Source of the DNA: Saprospiraceae bacterium
GTDB lineage: Bacteria; Bacteroidota; Bacteroidia; Chitinophagales; Saprospiraceae
Assembly: GCA_016710265.1 (NCBI GenBank)
Contig: JADJJL010000003.1
Coordinates: forward strand, 790,609-854,608
Length of the DNA: 64,000 nt
Reading direction: 5' to 3'
This document shows, one piece after another, positions 54,477-63,047 of this stretch; position 1 is the first letter of the stretch, and the number at the start of each line of letters is the position of its first letter. A program made the position numbers and the translations under genes. The notes beneath the pieces were generated by a model. It was given only the letters and a program-made list of their open reading frames with translations, was not told the DNA's origin and searched no databases.

Positions 54477-55675
54477 AGTGGGAATATAAATCTCTTAACG
54501 AATTAGGATTTGTAGGCAGAGGTAAATCTAGGCATCGTCCACGTAACGCGGAGCATTTGTATGGTGGTATTTATCCTTTTATTCAAACAGGCGATATACA
54601 AAAAGCCAACTTTTATATTAAAGAATATTCTCACACTTATAGTGAAGAGGGCTTAGCTCAAAGCAAATTATGGAAAGAAGGCACAATGGTAATTTCCATA
54701 GTCGGAGCAAATACTGCTGAAACCGCAATTCTTGGTTTTGATGCTTGTTTTCCTGATAGTGTCATTGGCTTTATTCCCTTTGAAAATATTTCTGATGTAA
54801 GGTATATAAAATACAATTTGGAATGTTTAAAAGTGCATTTGAAAGGTATTTCAGAAGGAACCGCAAGAGAAAATTTAAGTCTTGAAAAACTTTTATCTGT
54901 AAAGTTACCAACCCCACCTTTTGCCACCCAAGGCAAAATCGCCAGCATCTTATCGGCTTATGATGATTTGATAGAGAATAATTTGAAGCGGATAAAGTTG
55001 TTGGAGGAGGCTGTCGAAATTGTTTACAAAGGGGAATTTAATTTTTTCAAGCCTTCAAACGGAGTAAACAAATTGCCAGAAGATTGGAAAGTCCATAGGG
55101 CTGATGAAATTTTCAGAATTAACATTGGAAAGACGCCACCTAGAGAACAAGACGAATGGTTCAATGATGTAGATTCTGGCGTTAAATGGGTTTCAATCAA
55201 AGACATTAATAATTCAACAGTTTATATGCTAAACACAAGCGAAACTGTTACTGAAAATGCCGTAAACAAATTCAATATGAATGTGGCCAAAATTGACACA
55301 GTAATTTTGAGTTTCAAATTAACTGTAGGAAAAGTCGCAATTACTACAGAGGAAATGGTAACAAATGAAGCCATTGCTCACTTCAATATAGATGATGAAT
55401 CAAGAATGATTTCAGAATACATCTATTTCTACTTGAAGAATTTTCCTTATGATTCTCTGGGCAGCACTTCATCTATTGGAACTGCTATCAATTCTAAAAT
55501 TGTAAAAGCAATGCCAGTTTTACTTCCACCAAAATCGGTCATTCAAGAATTTGGCCAGAAAGCAAAACCCAGCTTTCAAATGATAAAGACTTTATTGAAA
55601 CAAAACTCCAAACTCCGAGAGGCACGGGATATTTTATTACCTAAACTGATCAATGGGCAAATAGCGGTATATTAA
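54473..55675 (+). CDS. hsdS: HsdS, type I restriction specificity subunit
   Basis: 400 residues with the two target-recognition domains and two conserved helical repeats of HsdS. The first recognition domain ends VKLPTPPFATQGKIASILSAYDDLIENNLKRI, the classic half-repeat linking to the methylase. The second starts LPEDWKVHRADEIFRINIGKTP and ends LLPPKSVIQEFGQKAKPSF with KQNSKLREARDILLPKLINGQI. Directs the HsdM/HsdR complex to a bipartite DNA site, which cannot be predicted here. The start overlaps hsdM (ATGA); three bases separate it from the next gene. Confidence 0.93.
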   Translation: MKWEYKSLNELGFVGRGKSRHRPRNAEHLYGGIYPFIQTGDIQKANFYIKEYSHTYSEEGLAQSKLWKEGTMVISIVGANTAETAILGFDACFPDSVIGFIPFENISDVRYIKYNLECLKVHLKGISEGTARENLSLEKLLSVKLPTPPFATQGKIASILSAYDDLIENNLKRIKLLEEAVEIVYKGEFNFFKPSNGVNKLPEDWKVHRADEIFRINIGKTPPREQDEWFNDVDSGVKWVSIKDINNSTVYMLNTSETVTENAVNKFNMNVAKIDTVILSFKLTVGKVAITTEEMVTNEAIAHFNIDDESRMISEYIYFYLKNFPYDSLGSTSSIGTAINSKIVKAMPVLLPPKSVIQEFGQKAKPSFQMIKTLLKQNSKLREARDILLPKLINGQIAVY

Positions 55676-55678
55676 TAA

Positions 55679-57919
55679 ATGAGAACACAATTACAGCAAA
55701 TTATCAATCATCTAAAGTCAGAAGGAAAGGATTACACCAACTTCAAGGCCTTATTAACTGCGATTAAAGCATCGGGTATTGATATTTCCAAGGACGAAAT
55801 TTTAGCCTTTGTTGCCGATGATTACCGTATACAGTTGCATACCACTCCAAATAGCATAGCCAAATTAATCAGCCATTTAGCACAAGCTAATCAACCAAAA
55901 AGTGCCATAGATATTTGCTGTGGGACAGGAAATATTCTCTACTACCTGCAAAATGAGATCGATGATTTAACCGGAGTAGAAATCGTAGAGAATGTATCAG
56001 AACTTACCAAATATTTTATTCCCGATTTGCATATTATTACGGCTGATTCATTTAAATATTCGTTTAGCCAAAAGTATGATGTAGTAGTGGGCAACATTCC
56101 CTTTGGTCTGCGAATAGAACTAGATGGGAGGCGCATGCCAGGTGAAGAAGCATTTCTGCGTAAAGCATACGAATTATTAACTGATAATGGAAGTGCTATA
56201 ATGCTAGTCCCCTATTCGGTGCTATTAAATGCCCAATTCCAAAATTTCAGAAATGACTTTATAGATTATTTGCAACAAATCATTGCCTTACCATCAGGAA
56301 GTATCAGAAATACCCAAATAAAAACGGCTATACTTGTTTTTGGAAAGAAATCAAGCAAGAATGTCAAACTTACCCAATTGCAAGATTTTGAAAACCTGGA
56401 TAAAGAATATGCAAACTCAATATCAGTTCGTTACTCCAAAGCAAAATTAACCGAAAGATGGGATCCAGAATATCACCTCACCAAAAAGAGCAGTTTTTAT
56501 AAAGATTTAGAGAATTTTGAAACAAAAGAACTACAAGACTTAGCCAAAATTGTAAAAGGTAAGATGATCCCTGCCGACACATTGAAAGAACAGGGTGATT
56601 ATCTGTATTTAAAACCTGTGCATATACAAAAAAACGGATTAAATATTGATTCAGCTTTGAAGTATGTTTCGAAGGATTCACTATCTGACAGTGATTTCAT
56701 GTCTATTTTGCTGCCTGGAGATATAGTAATCAGCACTATTTTCAGTAACCTGAAAATGTATGTTTATCAAAATGGTGATGTTCCTGCTTTCGCTTCAAAT
56801 AATTTGGCTATCATCCGTTCTTCTAAACAAGATTATATTTTGAGCTACCTGCTAACAGATGAGGGTAAACGCATTTTTAAAACACAGGCGGAAGACTTAA
56901 GAAAAGGAGTTGCTATACCGCATCTCAGTATTAAAGACTTAGCAAGCATTAAAATCCCCGTTTTGCCCATTGCTGATTTAAACGTATTGGGAGATGCAAG
57001 CATAAGCCATTCTACGGAAGCCCAATTAGGTATTGCATTAGAGCAGTTGAGTGAATACAAAATCCAAGTTCAGAAACTTGAAAAAGAATTGGAAAATCAC
57101 TCAGTGTTAATGGCATTTATCGAAAACCGGTTCAACCGTGTAGAAAGCCAACTAGCATTAGTGAATAAAAAGCTTGATGATTTGTTGTCCATCCTAAAAG
57201 AGTTGAAAACAGACTTTATGCAAATTCAAAATCTTCCAAGAGAAGAGGAGGAGAAGCTGTTTAAACTTTGTCAAAAAATTGATTCTAGATTAGATAGTGT
57301 TTACAATAATGAGCAACAGACCATAAAAGGATACATTGAAGAAATCAAACGTTGGCTGGATCTGTGGGAAATATTGGATTTACAAAGTCAAAAATTCTTA
57401 CCCATAGCGGAGTTTATTTTTGATGAGTTGTGCAAACTTGAGGATGCTGACTTTGCTCCTTTTGTGGTTCAATATTGCAGAACATTAGAAAATGAAATTT
57501 TAAAGAAGTTGTTTGAGGCATACCATAGAAATGGTTTGCAAGGAATCAATAGAGAAGAACTAGTTCAATACGATTTAGTGAATTTAAAGACCAAAACGTT
57601 TGCTAATATGGTAAGAAAGGATAAGCAATCTTATACCCTAGGGGAAATGAATTTTATTATGGCTCTTCTTAAACATGGGGGAAACACATTGAATGAAAGT
57701 CCTTTATTGCAGCATTTTAGAGCCTTTACAATATCATATTTTGATGAAAAAATAGTTGAAGCCGAATTTTTAAAAGATGTAAATAAACTCACCAACGACT
57801 TTAGAAATAAGGCAGCACATCCATATTCAATTAGCATTGGACTTGCAAAAGAATGTCAAAGTCTTTTGAGGAAGAGTTTGAATGTGTTTTTGGAGAGTGT
57901 AAAAACTAATAACAAATGA
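55679..57919 (+). CDS. Fused methylase-like / HsdS-like / coiled-coil / HEPN-like protein in the hsd operon
   Basis: 746 residues. Residues about 1-55 form a small helical domain. An N6-adenine methylase-like domain follows, with AIDICCGTGN (76-85, motif I) and GNIPFGLR (about 138-145, motif IV with isoleucine for the first proline; NIPF/NVPF variants occur in phage and plasmid methylases). An HsdS-like recognition domain spans about 255-430 (WDPEYH, IVKGKMIPADTL, PHLSIKDLASIKIPVLP). A coiled coil follows (about 445-530), then a helical C-terminal domain ending FRNKAAHPYSISIGLA, where R709 and H714 form an RNxxxH motif of HEPN ribonucleases. Translationally coupled to hsdR. Function inferred as an RM-linked accessory or toxin. 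Confidence 0.65.
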   Translation: MRTQLQQIINHLKSEGKDYTNFKALLTAIKASGIDISKDEILAFVADDYRIQLHTTPNSIAKLISHLAQANQPKSAIDICCGTGNILYYLQNEIDDLTGVEIVENVSELTKYFIPDLHIITADSFKYSFSQKYDVVVGNIPFGLRIELDGRRMPGEEAFLRKAYELLTDNGSAIMLVPYSVLLNAQFQNFRNDFIDYLQQIIALPSGSIRNTQIKTAILVFGKKSSKNVKLTQLQDFENLDKEYANSISVRYSKAKLTERWDPEYHLTKKSSFYKDLENFETKELQDLAKIVKGKMIPADTLKEQGDYLYLKPVHIQKNGLNIDSALKYVSKDSLSDSDFMSILLPGDIVISTIFSNLKMYVYQNGDVPAFASNNLAIIRSSKQDYILSYLLTDEGKRIFKTQAEDLRKGVAIPHLSIKDLASIKIPVLPIADLNVLGDASISHSTEAQLGIALEQLSEYKIQVQKLEKELENHSVLMAFIENRFNRVESQLALVNKKLDDLLSILKELKTDFMQIQNLPREEEEKLFKLCQKIDSRLDSVYNNEQQTIKGYIEEIKRWLDLWEILDLQSQKFLPIAEFIFDELCKLEDADFAPFVVQYCRTLENEILKKLFEAYHRNGLQGINREELVQYDLVNLKTKTFANMVRKDKQSYTLGEMNFIMALLKHGGNTLNESPLLQHFRAFTISYFDEKIVEAEFLKDVNKLTNDFRNKAAHPYSISIGLAKECQSLLRKSLNVFLESVKTNNK

Positions 57920-60900
57920 CTTGGGAATATTCAGAAGATAATTTAATAGAACAAACAGCGATTGATTTATTTTTTCATCAACTGGGTTGGGATACGCTAT
58001 TGGCCTACAACAAAGAAGGCTATGGCGAAGGCAGCAGCTTGGGTAGATTGAACAAAAAAGAAGTCGTACTGAAAAAGATATTTTTCGAGAAAATAAAACA
58101 GTTCAATCCCAACTTACCCGACCAAGCATACAATCAAGCCTATGAAAAACTCATAGAAGAAAGTATAACTAAGTCGTTAGCTGAAATTAACTACGAAAAA
58201 CATTTATTGCTTCGCAATGGTATTCCCGTTCAGCTCCCCTCTCCACCTGGAGAGGGGTCGGGGGTGAGGACAATAACTCTTCGTGTTTTTGATTTTGACA
58301 ATACCGGCAACAACAACTTTCTAGCTGTTCGTCAATTATGGATTCAGGGCAAAAGCAACCGTGAACGCAGACCGGACATTATCGGATTTGTAAATGGCAT
58401 TCCGCTTTTATTCATAGAGTTGAAAGCAGCACATCGTAAATTAGAAAACGCCTACAACGATAATTTCACAGACTACAAAGATGTCATGCCAAAGCTATTT
58501 TATTACAACGCATTTGTAATGTTGAGCAACGGCATTGAAAGCCGCATTGGAAGCGTTACGGGCAAGTATCAGCACTTTCACGAATGGAAACGCATTACCG
58601 AAGAAGACGAAGGCATTGTTGCCTTGGATAGAATTATTGTAGGTGTTTGTGAAAAGAACAGATTTTTAGACCTCTTTGAAAATTTTATTCTGTTTGATAA
58701 TTCACTAGGAAAAGTAGTAAAAATTATTGCTCGTAACCATCAGTTTATTGGGGTAAACAAAGCCATCGAAAATATTCAACATAAAGAACAAATTTATAAA
58801 CTAGGTAAAATTAGTATAGAAGAAAAACAAAAACTTGGTGTATTCTGGCATACACAGGGAAGCGGAAAATCTTACTCGATGGTTTTCTTCTGCCAAAAAA
58901 TCCACCACAAGTTTATAGGCAGTTTTACATTTTTGATTGTTACAGACCGCAACGAATTAGACACACAAATTTACGGTACGTTCAGCGGAGTTGATGCAGT
59001 TCCGCAAGTAAAAGCAGGTGCCAAAGATTCTTTAAAAGCAAACAGCGGAAACCATTTGAAAGAGTTGTTGAGTTCAGAACATCGTTATTTATTTACACTC
59101 ATTCATAAATTCAACTTTGAGAAAGAAATAACCAAACGTGACAATATCATTGTCATTTCAGATGAAGCCCATCGAACACAAGGTGGAGATTTAGCAATGA
59201 ACTTACGAAATGCTTTACCCAATGCTTCATTCATAGGTTTTACAGGAACACCACTTTTCAAAGATGATGAGATTACCAAGCGAATTTTTGGTGATTATAT
59301 TTCCCGCTACGATTTCAAACGAAGTGTTGATGATGGGGCAACTGTTCCGCTTTATTACGAAAACAGAGGTGAATACTTAAAGTTGGACAATCCCAATATC
59401 AATGAGAATATTAGAACTCTTTTAGAAAACGAAGAATTAGAAAGTGATGAGCGCAGTAAGGTTGAAAAACTTATTGCCAGAGATTATCCAATTCTAACTG
59501 CGAAGAAAAGGTTGAATGATATAGCAAAGGATGTCGTTTGGCATTTCTGCAATCGAGGCTACAAAGGTAAAGGAATGTTTATCGCATTGGATAAACTCAC
59601 AGCCGTAAGAATGTATGATTTAATTACGAATCATTGGAAACTGACTGTTGAGCAATTAGAAAAAGAAATAGCAAAAACCAAATATGGCGACCAGGAACTT
59701 TTGGAGAAAAACCGTGAACTGCAATGGATTAAGGATACAGAGATTTGTGTAGTGGTTAGTTCAGAGCAAAACGAAATTCAAAAGTTTCAAAAATGGGATT
59801 TAGACATTGAACCACACAGGGAGAAAATGAACAACCAAGACCTTGAAACAAGGTTTAAAGATGAAAATGACCCATTCCGTTTTGTGATTGTTTGTGCCAT
59901 GTGGATCACCGGCTTTGATGTTCCTACCCTTTCTACATTGTATTTAGACAAACCATTAAAATCACATACCTTAATGCAAGCCATTGCAAGAGCCAACCGA
60001 ATTAGCGAAGGCAAAAACAATGGTTTAATCGTGGATTATATTGAAACATATACTGCCTTATTAGATGCATTGGCTATCTATGGTTCAGGTGGTGAAGATG
60101 GTGAAGGAAGTGGAGGCGAAAAACCAGAACCACCTGTAAAGCCAAAAGAAGAACTCATCAAGCAATTAGAAGAAGCATTACAAACGACTGAAACCTTTTT
60201 GCAAAATGAAGTGAATTTCGATTTGTTGGAACTCATCAAAGCAGATGGATTGCACAAATTGGCTGCAATGGAAAAAGCCGTGAATGCAGTTTACACCAAT
60301 GACGAAACCAAACGGAAATTTCAAGTTTTGGCAAGAGAAGTTTTTAAGAAATACAAAGCCCTGCAACCCGATAAAGTATTAAACCAGTATGCCCCAAGAA
60401 AAAACGCAATTGATGTAATCTACACCGCCATTGAAGACAATATAGAAAGTGCGGATGTAGCAGATATCATGCGAAAAATTCAAAGTGTGGTGGATGAATC
60501 CATTGAAAATATGGTAGCCGAACCAAGCCACAACGAAGGCAAAATAATTGACCTGAGCGGATTAGACTTTGACTTGTTGGAAAAATACTTTTTGAAAACA
60601 AAAAATAAAAACGCAACGGTTCAATCACTAAAAGACAAAATAGAAAAGCAACTAAAACAAATGGTAGAACGCAATCCATTGACAGTTGACTATTACAAAC
60701 GCTATCAGGAAATCATTGAAGAATACAATAGGGGAAAAGACGAAGTTGTCATCAAAGAAACATTCAGAAAACTGATTGAACTCGTAAACTCGTATTCAGA
60801 AGAAGAAGCAGACACTAAACGGGAAGGATTGGCAGACGAGCAAAAAGCAATCTTCGACATACTTCGACATGGTAAAAAGTTAGAAGAAAAAGAGAAAAAT

Positions 60901-61146
60901 GAAATTAAGAAAATCTCGATTGAACTACTGGAAGAACTGAAAAAAGAAAAATTGAAAGTTGAGCAATGGGCTGACAAATCAGTAACTGCAGCAGCAGTTT
61001 TCAATATAGTAAGTAAGACTTTATTTGAAACATTGCCCTACCCGACTTATCAGACAGACGACATTGACTTAAAAACGAACTTAGTATATGAACATTTAAA
61101 ACATCAATATTTTGGAGGAGGAAGAAGTATTTATGGACAATATTAG
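57916..61146 (+). CDS. hsdR: HsdR, type I restriction endonuclease and translocase
   Basis: 1076-residue motor and cleavage subunit. The nuclease domain has RPDIIGFVNGIPLLFIELK (about 152-170, the PD-ExK triad). Superfamily 2 helicase motifs follow: HTQGSGKSYSM (Walker A, about 311-321), VISDEAHRTQGG (DEAH, about 412), FTGTPLF, and MWITGFDVPTLSTLYLD with QAIARANR (motif VI). The C-terminal helical part (about 730-1076) binds HsdM. At residues about 106-118 an in-frame peptide (QLPSPPGEGSGVRT) is encoded by a solitary palindromic element inside the N-terminal domain. The start overlaps the preceding gene by four bases; last gene of the operon. Confidence 0.93.
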   Translation: MTWEYSEDNLIEQTAIDLFFHQLGWDTLLAYNKEGYGEGSSLGRLNKKEVVLKKIFFEKIKQFNPNLPDQAYNQAYEKLIEESITKSLAEINYEKHLLLRNGIPVQLPSPPGEGSGVRTITLRVFDFDNTGNNNFLAVRQLWIQGKSNRERRPDIIGFVNGIPLLFIELKAAHRKLENAYNDNFTDYKDVMPKLFYYNAFVMLSNGIESRIGSVTGKYQHFHEWKRITEEDEGIVALDRIIVGVCEKNRFLDLFENFILFDNSLGKVVKIIARNHQFIGVNKAIENIQHKEQIYKLGKISIEEKQKLGVFWHTQGSGKSYSMVFFCQKIHHKFIGSFTFLIVTDRNELDTQIYGTFSGVDAVPQVKAGAKDSLKANSGNHLKELLSSEHRYLFTLIHKFNFEKEITKRDNIIVISDEAHRTQGGDLAMNLRNALPNASFIGFTGTPLFKDDEITKRIFGDYISRYDFKRSVDDGATVPLYYENRGEYLKLDNPNINENIRTLLENEELESDERSKVEKLIARDYPILTAKKRLNDIAKDVVWHFCNRGYKGKGMFIALDKLTAVRMYDLITNHWKLTVEQLEKEIAKTKYGDQELLEKNRELQWIKDTEICVVVSSEQNEIQKFQKWDLDIEPHREKMNNQDLETRFKDENDPFRFVIVCAMWITGFDVPTLSTLYLDKPLKSHTLMQAIARANRISEGKNNGLIVDYIETYTALLDALAIYGSGGEDGEGSGGEKPEPPVKPKEELIKQLEEALQTTETFLQNEVNFDLLELIKADGLHKLAAMEKAVNAVYTNDETKRKFQVLAREVFKKYKALQPDKVLNQYAPRKNAIDVIYTAIEDNIESADVADIMRKIQSVVDESIENMVAEPSHNEGKIIDLSGLDFDLLEKYFLKTKNKNATVQSLKDKIEKQLKQMVERNPLTVDYYKRYQEIIEEYNRGKDEVVIKETFRKLIELVNSYSEEEADTKREGLADEQKAIFDILRHGKKLEEKEKNEIKKISIELLEELKKEKLKVEQWADKSVTAAAVFNIVSKTLFETLPYPTYQTDDIDLKTNLVYEHLKHQYFGGGRSIYGQY
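58236..58269 (+). mobile_element. Solitary palindrome with GGGGGTGAGG tail inside hsdR
   Basis: CCCCTCTCC (58236-58244), loop ACCT, GGAGAGGGG (58249-58257) and tail TCGGGGGTGAGG (58258-58269). Same design and orientation as the right end of the DUF559 element in hsdM, differing only in loop and one tail base. Read in frame as part of hsdR. Confidence 0.8.
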
Positions 61147-61423
61147 CCCATGCTAATTGCAAGTACATTGCCAAAGCCGCACAAACCTTCGCTGTAGTCA
61201 AAGCTTTGTTCAAGAGCTTGCAAAGCCAACGCAGGACAAAATTATTTTAAAAAATTTCCTTACCCTTCAAAAAAACAGAAACTGCAACTCACAACCAAAC
61301 ATAGACAGTCAATTACATATACAAGAAATGACACTCAAACCCAACACTGATAATGGTTTACAGAGACGGACAACAGAACACAAGCTGCCAAATGCTAGTT
61401 ATGCACCATTTTAAAATAAAATT

Positions 61424-62062
61424 ATGAATCCTTATAATTTATTGACCCAACTTAATCATGATGCTACTCCAGATTATTATAGGAACAAATATATTTTTGA
61501 AGCAGGATTTAATAATTTAGAAAATGCAATTGAATTTTACCTTAAATGCAATTTTAAAAAATTTCAAGGAGTAGATATTGAACCAGAGTGTGCTACTATA
61601 ATAGATAATGAATTAGTTACACGCCAAAGTTATTATGAAACATACACCGAGCTGTGCAATAGTAATTGCATTAGTACACCGATGGAGAAAAATGAATTCA
61701 GTGTTGTTTTCAACCTAAATAATAATACTAATATCCAAGACTTTATTGAATCTAATCCAAATGTAGAAGAAAAATTTGATATTGGAGTATTTACAAGGTT
61801 ATTTCATCTTCTAAGTGATAAGGAAATTCCAAAGCAAATTGGTGAATGGAGTTATAATAATTCTACAGAAAAAGCTCTAATGCTTTTTAATGTAAGAACT
61901 AATAATATCAATCCTTATACCGGCCAAGTGGTTTATAATATATTGACTCACAATTCCTATGAAATTTCAGAACTAATTGAATTATTTAATGGGGTACAAG
62001 TAGTAAGGAATAAAGTGGATTCATTCGAGTTGATATTAATAGAAAAACGCTGCATAACATGA
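61424..62062 (+). CDS. Unknown protein, weakly methyltransferase-like
   Basis: 212 residues. The segment FEAGFNNLENAIEFYLKCNFKKFQGVDIEPE resembles a degenerate SAM-binding strand-loop-strand, with the acidic residue of VDIEP at the expected place, and KFDIGVFTRLFHLLSD could be a later Rossmann strand. No catalytic signature is visible, so a function is not assigned. No membrane helix. It lies 277 bases after hsdR, across a gap that has no clear promoter or gene, and is followed by a 268-base gap, so it looks like another stand-alone accessory gene. Confidence 0.55.
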   Translation: MNPYNLLTQLNHDATPDYYRNKYIFEAGFNNLENAIEFYLKCNFKKFQGVDIEPECATIIDNELVTRQSYYETYTELCNSNCISTPMEKNEFSVVFNLNNNTNIQDFIESNPNVEEKFDIGVFTRLFHLLSDKEIPKQIGEWSYNNSTEKALMLFNVRTNNINPYTGQVVYNILTHNSYEISELIELFNGVQVVRNKVDSFELILIEKRCIT

Positions 62063-62330
62063 GATTGAAGCAATCAGAGCAAATAATTTTCAATTCAGAA
62101 AAATTCGTTAATTTGGTTTAGGTTTGTTGCTTTTGGATACCATCGAAAAATGCTCTGACTGGATAAATCTAAAATTTGTTGGGCTGTGAAAATACTAAAA
62201 CGAAATAGTAAATTGTACGGATACTTATCCGAGATATTTTCTAATATTGCATTCTAAAAGCTTTGGCTTTGAGTATTTTCGCAGTCAGACGAAAGCGTCA
62301 AGCTTAACCGAGCAGAACTCACAAGGACAA

Positions 62331-62816
62331 ATGACAGAGAATTCAAAAATTATAAAGACGACTGAACTAAACGAACAAGCAAAAAAGCAAGTGCTTGACT
62401 TATGGAATAACGAATACCCTGAAAAACTTTCATACAATAGTTTGGGTGAATTTGACCATTATCTTCAAAACTTAAATAGGCCTAACCATTTTTTATTGAC
62501 AGATAACATAGACATAATTTTAGGTTGGGCTTTGACTTTTGATAGAGATAATGAAAAATGGTTTGCTATTATCTTATCTGAAAAAAGACAAGGAAAGGGT
62601 TTAGGACGAAAAATGCTTGATGAGCTAAAACAAGTAGAACCGATTTTGAATGGTTGGGTAATTGACCATAACAATGACAAGAAGAAAAACGGACTAACAT
62701 ATGTTTCACCATTGAAATTTTATGAGAAATGTGGATTTGAAATTCAGACTGATATTAGGCTTGAACTTGACAAAATTTCAGCAGTAAAAATAAATTGGAC
62801 GAACGAAAAAAAATAA
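62331..62816 (+). CDS. GNAT-family N-acetyltransferase
   Basis: 161 residues. The acetyl-CoA loop RQGKGLGRKMLDEL (about 83-96) is the Q/RxxGxG/A motif of the family, preceded by the strand KWFAIILSE and followed by PLKFYEKCGFEI, the usual motif B. The ATG at 62331 is chosen; a TTG 28 codons upstream adds a sequence without homology features. Substrate unknown. Some GNATs here could be TacT-like toxins, but there is no DUF1778 antitoxin beside it. Stand-alone between two non-coding gaps. Confidence 0.82.
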   Translation: MTENSKIIKTTELNEQAKKQVLDLWNNEYPEKLSYNSLGEFDHYLQNLNRPNHFLLTDNIDIILGWALTFDRDNEKWFAIILSEKRQGKGLGRKMLDELKQVEPILNGWVIDHNNDKKKNGLTYVSPLKFYEKCGFEIQTDIRLELDKISAVKINWTNEKK

Positions 62817-62819
62817 AGC

Positions 62820-63047
62820 CAGCCAGTAACAGGCGTTTGGCAAAAAAGCGCGTTCAGTGCTTAAATGAAGTTTTGTTCTTCGTATCAAGTTCAGCCCTTC
62901 GACTTGGCTTCGACTTACTTCGACTTCGCTCAGTACAAGTCGCTCAGCACAAGCCGCTCAGGGCAAGTGTTGGCAGACAGTTTTCGTCTTCGAAATCGCT
63001 TACTTCTTTAAGCCCTTGAACGATATAGGACATTTTAACAATCGACA
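62820..63047. repeat. Intergenic with CTTCGACTT/CTCAGCACAAG repeats
   Basis: The middle (about 62897-62962) consists of short repeated words such as TTCGACTT and CGCTCAGTACAAG/CGCTCAGCACAAG, a type of repeat common in environmental bacterial genomes; a single relative (CTTCGACAAGCTCAGCACAAG) is in island A near 29523. The flanks (GTAACAGGCG at 62826 and GAACGATATAGG near 63018) loosely resemble attC ends, but no full stem could be drawn. Confidence 0.5.

Noticed and set aside
62820..63030. A third full attC site before the leucine-rich-repeat gene
   Set aside because: Only short box-like words are present; no paired inner arms could be drawn across the repeat-filled middle.
45868..63047. Integron integrase or any transposase accompanying the cassette-like genes
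   Set aside because: None of the genes in the window has tyrosine recombinase or transposase motifs.
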